In this document: piece by piece, positions 1-4,712 of the stretch
How positions within the stretch are numbered: the stretch's first letter is position 1
Layout: each line of letters begins with the position of its first letter
NCBI GenBank assembly: GCA_003232855.1
Contig: QIKC01000315.1
Coordinates: 1-6,641, forward strand
Length of the DNA: 6,641 bases
Origin: Verrucomicrobiales bacterium
GTDB lineage: Bacteria; Verrucomicrobiota; Verrucomicrobiia; Verrucomicrobiales; DEV007
Direction of reading: 5' to 3'
The notes under the pieces: generated by a model
The model's database searches: none
What the model was told of the DNA's origin: nothing
What the model saw: the letters and a program-made list of their open reading frames with translations, nothing else
Made by a program: the position numbers and the translations under genes

Positions 1-1083
1 TGGTGGTACAACATGTACTCCAGCGCCGATTTTTCGATCACCCCGCGACCACTCTACCCCGCCGACGGGCGCAAGGTGTTCGATGTCTATACTCAGCCGA
101 TGGATCTGCGCGAAAAGGTGAAGGCAGCCCTCGGCCCGTTCCCGTTCCCCGCCTTCTGGGGGCCGATGGCGGGTATCGCTTCCAGCCGCTGGATCGCCCA
201 GTCGGCGATGTGGGTTGAGGAGCGGCACTGCCCTTCGTTGTCGCTAGTCTACCTGCCGCATCTCGACTATCCTTTGCAGAAACTCGGCCCCGAGCATCCC
301 GATATCGCTGCGGAACTCGGTCAAATCGATGCGCTTTTTGGGGATCTGTTAGCATTTTACACGAAGCGGGATATCAGCGTCGTGGTGATCTCCGAGTATG
401 GGATCACTGCGGTGGACCGTCCGGTTCACCTCAACCGTGTGTTTCGCGAACGCGGATGGATCGCGATCAAAGACGAGCTCGGCCGCGAGACGATGGACCT
501 CGGCGCCAGCAAGGCCTTCGCCATCGCCGACCACCAAATCGCGCACATCTACATCAACGACCCGTCGATCGCCGACGAAGTCGCCGAGGTGTTGGCGGCG
601 ACAGCGGGGGTGGAGGAAGTGCTCGCCGGTTCGTGGCGGCAGAGCGTGGGGCTAGAGCACCCGCGCTCGGGCGATCTGGTGGCGGTCGCCGACGAGCGTA
701 GTTGGTTCACCTACTACTACTGGGAGGACGACCGGCTGGCTCCTGACTTCGCCCGCTGTGTGGACATTCACCGCAAACCCGGTTATGACCCCGTCGAGCT
801 GTTTCTCGATCCGGCGATTCGATTCCCGAAACTCAAGGTGGGCCTGCGTTTGGCAAAGAAGAAGCTCGGCATGCGGATGCTGATGGACGTGATCCCGCTC
901 GACGCGACCCTGGTAAAAGGCTCGCATGGACGTCGGCCGGAGAGTCACGATGACTGGCCGGTGCTGATCGGAGAATTCGCCGGACTGCCCTCCGACGGCG
1001 TGTTGGTGGCGACCGAAGTGTGCGGGCAACTGGTGGATATCTGCGCCGGAGGGAGCGGGTATTCCTCCCCGACATTGCTGTAA
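1..1083 (+). CDS. Alkaline phosphatase superfamily protein (nucleotide pyrophosphatase/phosphodiesterase type), 5'-truncated by the window
   Basis: The reading frame is open from the first base (W-W-Y-N before the first Met at 13), so the true start and N-terminal third lie outside the window. The visible 360 residues carry motifs I associate with the phosphodiesterase/nucleotide pyrophosphatase branch of the alkaline phosphatase fold. Counting from the Met at 13, these are NMYSSADFSITPRP at the start, LPHLDYPLQKLGPEH near 81-95 (a metal-ligand Asp/His region), VVISEYGI near 124-131, ADHQIAH at 172-178, DIHRKPGYDPVEL at 251-263 and GSHGR at 303-307. SEYG stands where many relatives have SDHG; I believe this is normal for this subfamily. 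The nucleophile region (usually Thr) is upstream and cannot be checked. The family hydrolyses phosphodiester or pyrophosphate bonds with two metal ions, but the substrate here is unknown. Related genes occur in ebo-type clusters, a link that only the upstream genes could confirm. The next gene is a tRNA with its own promoter. Confidence 0.85.
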   Translation, partial: WWYNMYSSADFSITPRPLYPADGRKVFDVYTQPMDLREKVKAALGPFPFPAFWGPMAGIASSRWIAQSAMWVEERHCPSLSLVYLPHLDYPLQKLGPEHPDIAAELGQIDALFGDLLAFYTKRDISVVVISEYGITAVDRPVHLNRVFRERGWIAIKDELGRETMDLGASKAFAIADHQIAHIYINDPSIADEVAEVLAATAGVEEVLAGSWRQSVGLEHPRSGDLVAVADERSWFTYYYWEDDRLAPDFARCVDIHRKPGYDPVELFLDPAIRFPKLKVGLRLAKKKLGMRMLMDVIPLDATLVKGSHGRRPESHDDWPVLIGEFAGLPSDGVLVATEVCGQLVDICAGGSGYSSPTLL

Positions 1084-1140
1084 AAAACGAGAGGGATCTG
1101 GCTAGTGACTGGGCGATGTTCTCGTTCGCGATAAATTTGG

Positions 1141-1169
1141 TTGCGCAGCGGAATCTCCCCGGCTAGGAT
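1141..1169 (+). promoter_or_regulatory. Promoter of tRNA-Asp
   Basis: TTGCGC (1141-1146) and TAGGAT (1164-1169) are separated by exactly 17 bp, the optimal sigma-70 spacing. Transcription would start near 1176, about 18 nt before the mature tRNA 5' end at 1194. The sequence right after the -10 (TCGCGCTCC) is GC-rich, as in stable-RNA promoters under growth-rate or stringent control; that regulatory reading is inference. Confidence 0.55.
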
Positions 1170-1193
1170 TCGCGCTCCAAATTGGCGGCACAC

Positions 1194-1270
<77 letters not shown>

Positions 1271-1275
1271 CCCGC

Positions 1276-1293
1276 CGCCCCGAAAGGGGGGCG
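1276..1293 (+). terminator. GC-rich hairpin just after the tRNA, possible terminator
   Basis: CGCCCC (1276-1281) pairs with GGGGCG (1288-1293) around a GAAAGG loop, starting six bases after the CCA. There is no T-tract behind it (GTTCGCC follows), so it is a weak intrinsic terminator at best. It could instead be a 3' processing boundary. Confidence 0.35.
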
Positions 1294-1298
1294 TTCGC

Positions 1299-1366
1299 CA
1301 AGCCTTTTATCAGACCTTTGACCAAGCCTTTCACCGGGCTTATTCCGGCTTCCGACCAGGCTCTGC
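1299..1366. repeat. Degenerate tandem repeat, unit 11-12 bp
   Basis: Successive units can be aligned by eye: CAGACCTTTGAC (1311-1322), CAAGCCTTTCAC (1323-1334), CGGGCTTATTC (1335-1345), CGGCTTCCGAC (1346-1356) and CAGGCTCTGC, preceded by a looser copy near 1299. Only the first two units listed are close to each other. The tract fills the space between the tRNA and the rplS promoter and has no coding support. A chance low-complexity tract remains possible. Confidence 0.35.
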
Positions 1367-1408
1367 ATCGGCTCGATTGCCCGGTGTCAGAATCACTTGA
1401 AATCGGGG

Positions 1409-1437
1409 TTGCGCCAGCCCGTTGAAGGCATTATCGA
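1409..1437 (+). promoter_or_regulatory. Candidate promoter of rplS
   Basis: TTGCGC (1409-1414) and TATCGA (1432-1437) are spaced by 17 bp. The -35 hexamer is identical to that of the tRNA promoter 268 bp upstream. Transcription would begin near 1444, giving a leader of about 53 nt before the L19 start codon at 1497. This also argues against an upstream ATG at 1422, which would lie inside the promoter. Confidence 0.45.
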
Positions 1438-1496
1438 TACCGCCCTTTTCCACTTTGGTTGGGGAGAACTTCGAATATTTTTTTAGACTTACCGCT

Positions 1497-2084
1497 ATGG
1501 CTACCGACATCATCAGAAAGATTGAGCGCGAGCAGATGAACATAAAGATTACCCCGTTTTACGTGGGTGATACCGTCAAAGTGCACTGCCGGGTGCTGGA
1601 GGGAGGCAAGGAGCGCATCCAGCTCTTCGCGGGTATCTGCATCGGTCGCAGGGGGACGCTTTCCAACGAGTCCTTCACCGTGCGCAAGATCGCCAGCGGC
1701 GAGGGAGTCGAGCGGACATTCCCGTTGCACTCCCCGAGAGTGGCGAAGGTCGAGATTATTAAGCAGGGCAAAGTGCGGCGCGCGCGTCTGAACTATCTGC
1801 GCGACCGTATCGGCAAGAGTGCATCGAACCTCAAGGAGCATGCCGGGAAAAAGATCAAAGGTTCCATGGTAGGGGCGAGCGTCGCCGCCGCCGCTGCGGC
1901 ATTCGAAGCGGAAGCCACCCAACAGGCCGCCGTCGCCGCCGAGCAAGCAGCGAAAGATACCGCCGCCGCCGAAGCCGCTAAAGCAGCCGAGGAAGCCGCC
2001 GCGGCGAAAGCAGCAGCCGCCGCCGCCAAGGCAGTAGAGGATGCTCCCGCGCCAGAAGCGACCGAAGGCGACAAGCCAGCGTAG
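1497..2084 (+). CDS. rplS: 50S ribosomal protein L19 with a long alanine-rich C-terminal extension
   Basis: Residues 1-115 of this 195-residue protein are a clear L19: MATDIIRKIEREQM at the start, then VGDTVKVHCRVLEGGKERIQ, FTVRKIASGEGVERTFPLHS and KVRRARLNYLRDRIGKSA. L19 sits at the 30S-50S interface of the ribosome. The usual length is about 115 residues; here roughly 75 more follow, with 37 Ala among residues 127-195, interspersed with Glu and Lys, probably a helical or disordered tail. I chose ATG 1497 because it matches the family's N-terminus. An in-frame ATG at 1422 adds 25 unrelated residues and overlaps the promoter. No Shine-Dalgarno sequence precedes ATG 1497; the leader there is T-rich (1478-1486) and a GGGGAG lies about 32 nt away, too far to serve. 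In many bacteria rplS follows rpsP-rimM-trmD; here it follows a tRNA and appears to be transcribed alone. Confidence 0.95.
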   Translation: MATDIIRKIEREQMNIKITPFYVGDTVKVHCRVLEGGKERIQLFAGICIGRRGTLSNESFTVRKIASGEGVERTFPLHSPRVAKVEIIKQGKVRRARLNYLRDRIGKSASNLKEHAGKKIKGSMVGASVAAAAAAFEAEATQQAAVAAEQAAKDTAAAEAAKAAEEAAAAKAAAAAAKAVEDAPAPEATEGDKPA

Positions 2085-2103
2085 CGACGGTTTGCAGTCG
2101 TCT

Positions 2104-2127
2104 GCCGTCTCACACAACGGCCTTTTT
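2104..2127 (+). terminator. Intrinsic terminator of rplS
   Basis: GCCGT (2104-2108) pairs with ACGGC (2117-2121) across an 8-nt loop and is followed by C and five T residues (2123-2127). The stem is short but the T-tract is well placed, 20 nt after the rplS stop codon. Confidence 0.6.
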
Positions 2128-2157
2128 CCCCGTCGTCGTCCGACCTCTGCGAGAGGG

Positions 2158-2201
2158 CGTGGCGATTCGCGGATGCATGCGGCTTGCAAAGCCCCGCCAC
2201 G
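2158..2201. repeat. Inverted repeat between convergent rplS and the PhnA-like gene
   Basis: CGTGGCG (2158-2164) is the exact reverse complement of CGCCACG (2195-2201). Nested inside is a smaller hairpin, GGCTT (2181-2185) with AAGCC (2189-2193). The element lies immediately past the stop codon of the minus-strand gene, so it may stabilise or end that transcript. It has no T-tract, so the role is inference. Confidence 0.4.
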
Positions 2202-2210
2202 GAAGCCGGT

Positions 2211-2606
2211 TCAGCTTTCGCCGAGAAGATCGATGGCCTCGGCTTCGAGAAAGACTTGGTCGAGCAATTCCCCGGCCCAGACCTGCTTTGGCGCCAAGCG
2301 TCGAAGCAGTATCACCGCCCCGGCTTGGATGGCTGCCGCCTCGCTCCACACCGCGTTGTTGAGGCAGCGCCAGCGTTCCGGCTGGTCGATCACGCCACCG
2401 CCCAACTCGTCCGCGCAGCGTTTGCACAGGAACAGGCAGCGCTCGAACACGGGTTCGGCGGGAGCCGGGGGGAGTTCGAACACCGCCAGCGGCTCTCCTG
2501 AACAAGCGCACAGCTCGCAGTGCGAACGGCAGCGACGGGTGAGGTCTTTGCCGAAAAGCGTCAACGCCCGTTGCCGCTGCTGGTTCTGGTCGTAGCCCTT
2601 TGCCAT
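2211..2606 (-). CDS. PhnA-like zinc-ribbon domain protein
   Basis: This 131-residue protein begins MAKGYDQNQQRQRALTLFGK. It carries two zinc-ribbon half-sites, CELC (Cys30, Cys33) and CKRC (Cys61, Cys64), with further Cys at 35, 57 and 81, then the block RWRCLNNAVWSEAAAIQ (79-95) and a helical end (LLDQVFLEAEAIDLL). I recognise this as the N-terminal type of PhnA-domain proteins. They are named after an E. coli gene once tied to phosphonate use, although that link is not established for such homologues. From memory, many relatives continue into a C-terminal PhnA domain (GD-V-IKDL-like); that part is absent here, so the gene may be a short form. The frame could start five codons earlier at TTG 2621, but ATG 2606 matches the family start. 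No Shine-Dalgarno sequence is visible at either. It is convergent with rplS and stands alone on its strand. Confidence 0.75.
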   Translation of the reverse strand: MAKGYDQNQQRQRALTLFGKDLTRRCRSHCELCACSGEPLAVFELPPAPAEPVFERCLFLCKRCADELGGGVIDQPERWRCLNNAVWSEAAAIQAGAVILLRRLAPKQVWAGELLDQVFLEAEAIDLLGES

Positions 2607-3023
2607 GCGCTCAAGGTACAACCGATCACTGCGGGTGGTGAGGATATTTTCGGAGATCGAGTAGAGCGGATTGTTGAACAGAGCCGCTGTGCGGTGGGTT
2701 CTTGGTGGGGCATTTGATTGGTAGATTGAAAAGTTGGGGCGAGGTGGTCATGCTCGTCGGCCTTATGAAAAAACGACTCCAAGTAATGCACCTCCAGCCG
2801 CACGCGTTCATCCGCCGCTGGCTGACTCCCGTCAGGCGCCCGGCCTGTGCCGAATCGCCTTGCGATTCGGCATAGAGGATTCGGCACAAGGCCGCCGCAC
2901 AGCGCAAGCGAGGCTCCTGAAAACAGTGTCCAGGGATGTAAATCGTTAACGGTGAGGCGTAAATCGGAAACGCATAGAACGTCACAAGCGGCGCTCTAGC
3001 TCGAGGGGCTCGTTCAACAACCA
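2607..3023. other. Gene-poor stretch upstream of the PhnA-like gene
   Basis: This stretch separates the PhnA-like start codon from the toxin-antitoxin patch. It must hold the PhnA-like promoter, but I see no convincing -35/-10 pair. Open frames on both strands (for example 2626-3024 and 2561-2887 minus, 2734-2949 plus) show no recognisable domain or consistent codon bias. The frame of the PhnA-like gene stays open upstream to about 2752 but without a standard start codon before TTG 2621. The one clear structure is the palindromic repeat at 2847-2891. Confidence 0.6.
2847..2891. repeat. Palindromic repeat with one left arm and two competing right arms
   Basis: TGCCGAATCGC (2848-2858) and GCGATTCGGCA (2862-2872) form a perfect 11-bp hairpin with a 3-nt loop. 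A second right arm, GATTCGGCAC (2878-2887), is the exact complement of GTGCCGAATC (2847-2856), so the left arm can pair with either. The two right arms start a 14-bp imperfect tandem duplication (2864-2877 and 2878-2891, 11 of 14 identical). A smaller hairpin, CAGGC/GCCTG (2833-2847), abuts it. The layout resembles REP- or BIME-like intergenic elements, but only genome copy number would show that. Confidence 0.6.
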
Positions 3024-3052
3024 ATAGGTTCGGGGCTATCTCCCGAACCTAT
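3024..3052 (-). terminator. Strong hairpin after the toxin gene, probable terminator
   Basis: ATAGGTTCGGG (3024-3034) and CCCGAACCTAT (3042-3052) form a perfect 11-bp stem with a 7-nt loop, 13 nt past the toxin stop codon. Read on the minus strand the stem is followed by TGGTTGTTG, T-rich but not a clean tract. It probably ends or stabilises the toxin-antitoxin transcript. Confidence 0.55.
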
Positions 3053-3065
3053 CTTTGGAGTTCGC

Positions 3066-3359
3066 TCATGGTTGGCGTTCGCGGATGATTCGCTCGATAG
3101 AGTTCGTATCCTGCCTAAGCTCAACAAGAGCAACCACGCTAATCCGCTTGGCCGTCAGTCCATAGTAGAGGCCGTATCGCTTTTTTCTGCCAACAAGAAG
3201 TCTTCGCAGGCTTGACGAATGCTGAACCTTGCTTCCCATTTCTGGAAACGTTTTGAGCAAACTAAGAGCGCCGTCAAGGGCTGCAGAAAATTCGGCCGGT
3301 CGACTGGTCTCAGCGCGAAGGTAGTCCTCCGTTGCAGAGACTGTCCAAATGATCTCCAT
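3066..3359 (-). CDS. Type II toxin of the RelE/ParE superfamily
   Basis: This 97-residue protein has the RelE/ParE pattern: an N-terminal strand and helix (MEIIWTVSATEDYLRAE), a second helix (FSAALDGALSLLKTFPEMGS, ending in P-x-x-G), then the beta core SLRRLLVGRKKRYGLYY (50-66) and ISVVALVELRQDT (73-85). RelE members cut mRNA in the ribosomal A site, while ParE members poison gyrase; the sequence alone does not decide which applies. The start codon overlaps the antitoxin stop by one base (TAATG), implying translational coupling and an antitoxin-first operon. No premature stop or frame break is visible. Base composition is markedly AT-richer than the flanks (for example 27 of 60 G+C at 3181-3240 against 39 of 60 at 661-720), which suggests acquisition by transfer. 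Confidence 0.8.
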   Translation of the reverse strand: MEIIWTVSATEDYLRAETSRPAEFSAALDGALSLLKTFPEMGSKVQHSSSLRRLLVGRKKRYGLYYGLTAKRISVVALVELRQDTNSIERIIRERQP

Positions 3360-3580
3360 TATTTTGCTAATTTACGATCCCGGAGATCGTCCCATTTTAC
3401 TCCGCTTTCAGGATTTTTTTCGAAGTGAGTAAGACGCTCTTCAAGCATTCGAATGGCTTCAAGCGACAACTCCGGTGAATCTGCATCCGGGGTTGTCGCA
3501 CTCTTCCAAAGCTCCCCGGCCAGAATTAGCTTTTGCTCCGCGTCCAGACGATCCAGTTCGGGGTAATTTTCGACAATCAT
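3359..3580 (-). CDS. Antitoxin of the addiction-module component type, partner of the RelE/ParE toxin
   Basis: From ATG 3580 this is a small acidic protein of 73 residues. It has the layout I know from the addiction-module component family (TIGR02574-like): a first helix with LDAEQKLILAGELWKS, then a helix with EAIRMLEERLTHFEKNPES and a C-terminal end with GVKWDDLRDRKLAK. Such proteins bind and neutralise RelE/ParE toxins. The frame is also open to TTG 3613, which would add 11 residues; I prefer ATG 3580 because the extra residues add nothing recognisable and TTG is a rarer start. Neither start has a good Shine-Dalgarno sequence. The stop codon overlaps the toxin start. Composition is very AT-rich here (23 of 60 G+C at 3361-3420). 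The promoter may lie within the degraded module upstream. Confidence 0.75.
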   Translation of the reverse strand: MIVENYPELDRLDAEQKLILAGELWKSATTPDADSPELSLEAIRMLEERLTHFEKNPESGVKWDDLRDRKLAK

Positions 3581-3625
3581 ATCCGACGATAACGGCTTTC
3601 GCTCGCTAAGCAAAGTCTCACTTTT

Positions 3626-3700
3626 TTAGAGATAACGTCCAAACTCTGACACCCTGACCGGGCGGACGAAGTCGCAGGAAACAACCCACGGGATGCTCAC
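3626..3700 (-). pseudogene. Probable VapC (PIN-domain toxin) remnant, 24 codons
   Basis: GTG 3700 overlaps the stop codon of the VapB-like ORF by three bases (GTGA), the junction expected of an antitoxin-toxin pair. The frame then ends at TAA 3626-3628. The residues SIPWVVSCDFVRP resemble the internal PIN-domain segment of Smg6-like VapC toxins (pattern G-L-P-W-V-V-x-x-x-F-x-R). This segment normally lies some 60 residues into the protein, after the first catalytic Asp, so both the N-terminus and most of the C-terminal half are missing. It cannot be a working RNase. The assignment rests on a short match and on synteny. Confidence 0.5.
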
Positions 3701-3876
3701 GACTCCTTTTCCTTCGCCATCACCGCCACGAAATTCTCCGCCTCTAAATCGTCGGCCAGTCGGTTAGGCATCAAATGATCAACGCCTGCTCGGAAGCCGC
3801 CCCGGTGGGGAACCACACGAAATGGTTTCTTGAGGGCATCGGCAGCGTCAGGATCGATAGTGGGAGTTGTTCTCAT
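3697..3876 (-). pseudogene. VapB-like antitoxin with an internal deletion
   Basis: This 59-residue ORF was found by reading the minus strand from ATG 3876. Its start, MRTTPTIDPDAADALKK, matches the DNA-binding strand of ribbon-helix-helix VapB antitoxins (pattern MRTT-x-T-x-D-x-D). Its end, PFRVVPHRGGFRAGVD followed by LADDLEAENFVA, matches the toxin-binding tail of the same family. The 25-30 residues that normally lie between, the two helices with an F-K-E-x-x-N-E-A-L-R-like motif, are missing. The join is near 3826-3831 (codons 16-17) and is in frame. The product should not dimerise or bind DNA normally, but its toxin-neutralising tail is intact, so it could still be expressed. It is directly followed by a VapC-like fragment. 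Confidence 0.6.
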
Positions 3877-3878
3877 GG

Positions 3879-3891
3879 ATACATTATGTAT
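3879..3891. promoter_or_regulatory. Perfect palindrome upstream of the VapB-like ORF, candidate operator
   Basis: ATACAT and ATGTAT are exact reverse complements around a single base. The site ends two bases before the VapB-like ATG (minus strand) and includes a -10-like CATAAT. VapB antitoxins repress their own operons at short palindromes in this position. I find no good -35 at 17 bp, so the promoter itself is uncertain. Confidence 0.45.
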
Positions 3892-3914
3892 GCCTAATTG
3901 GCGGCGTTACGTGA

Positions 3915-4697
3915 TTAGGGGATAGGTGGTTCGGTTAGGGTTTCCGCTGTGGATTTTTCCATCTGATCCCAAGTGCCGGGGGGGGCGAGGGTGACTCCAT
4001 AGAGTATCCAGAGATAGGCTCTCTCCAAGGAAGTGCAGGTGATGGCGAAGGTGCGGGTGTCCGGTCCGATGACGATTGTGCCGGCGAGCATGTTTCGCCG
4101 CGTGCTCCAGTCCGCATCGGGATCGGCGGCGATGCTCCCCTGCACCGAATCGGCGCCACCGGCGAATACTTCGAAAGCCCCTCCCTCATTCGGCCCGGTC
4201 GCGTATCTGAGGATGATTTCGTAGCGCCCCGGCGGTATCTCTGCATCGAGATCCCATAGCGCAGTGGCACCGATGGTGCCCCACTTGCGAATGCCCCGGC
4301 GGTCATCGTCATAGCGTGCGCCGCCGCTGCAATGCGCTAGGGAGATGTCGAGGGTCACCGCGTGCTGAGGCTGGGCGCCGGCGGATGGGGCGTCGATGAG
4401 TGGGGCGGTTTTCAGAATTTCGGTGATGCGCTCGCGTTCTATTTTGACTAGCAGCGCCTGTTCGATCTGTCTGCGGGTGGTGAACGCGACCTGTAATTCC
4501 TTGAGGGCGTTTAGATATTTTTCGCCTAAGTCGCTGCGAACGGCGACGATCGCGGTTGCGTATTCGTCCTCCAGTGCCTGTATTTCGGCATCTTCCTGCG
4601 GGCTGGGGATTATTGTGCGCGCGGCCTCCTGAGACGCGGCGGGAAAAATTGCCAGCGTTAGGATCGCGAAGGTGGTGGTCAGTGTGGATAGACGCAT
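3915..4697 (-). CDS. Exported coiled-coil plus beta-sandwich protein, third gene of the paralogue cluster
   Basis: The family is unnamed to me. The 260-residue protein begins with a signal peptide (MRLSTLTTTFAILTLAIF, likely cut after AAS at about residue 22). A long helical segment follows at about 36-95; residues 41-91 hold the module shared with both neighbours, with Tyr61, Leu65, Lys66, Leu82, Lys85 and Arg88 at the conserved columns. Residues about 113-240 look like a beta-sandwich of carbohydrate-binding-module type: ALWDLDAEIPPGRYEIILRYA (split here as ALWDLDAEIPP and GRYEIILRYA), FEVFAGG, GTIVIGPDTRTFAIT and a last strand YGVTLAPP. That pattern suggests a sugar- or wall-binding role outside the cytoplasm, which is inference. 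It starts 15 nt after the stop of the preceding gene with no Shine-Dalgarno sequence, so it probably depends on translational coupling. No terminator is evident before the VapB-like remnant 38 nt downstream. Confidence 0.7.
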   Translation of the reverse strand: MRLSTLTTTFAILTLAIFPAASQEAARTIIPSPQEDAEIQALEDEYATAIVAVRSDLGEKYLNALKELQVAFTTRRQIEQALLVKIERERITEILKTAPLIDAPSAGAQPQHAVTLDISLAHCSGGARYDDDRRGIRKWGTIGATALWDLDAEIPPGRYEIILRYATGPNEGGAFEVFAGGADSVQGSIAADPDADWSTRRNMLAGTIVIGPDTRTFAITCTSLERAYLWILYGVTLAPPGTWDQMEKSTAETLTEPPIP

Positions 4698-4712
4698 CGG
4701 CGGTGGGGCGAG

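Noticed and set aside
1422..1496. Longer N-terminus for L19 from ATG 1422
   Set aside because: The extra 25 residues do not resemble L19 and the start would overlap the predicted promoter.
1431..2189. Minus-strand ORF of 252 codons opposite rplS
   Set aside because: It is the complement of the GCC/GCA-rich alanine tail and the L19 body and gives a Gly/Cys/Phe-rich low-complexity protein with no domain.
2041..2595. Plus-strand ORF of 184 codons opposite the PhnA-like gene
   Set aside because: It runs through the rplS terminator and is antisense to a protein with a clear zinc-ribbon pattern; its composition is Ser/Arg-rich as in shadow frames.
2561..3024. Overlapping minus-strand ORFs in the gap upstream of the PhnA-like gene
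   Set aside because: No recognisable domain, and they cross the palindromic repeat and start with weak context; I could not support any as a gene or as a named gene remnant.
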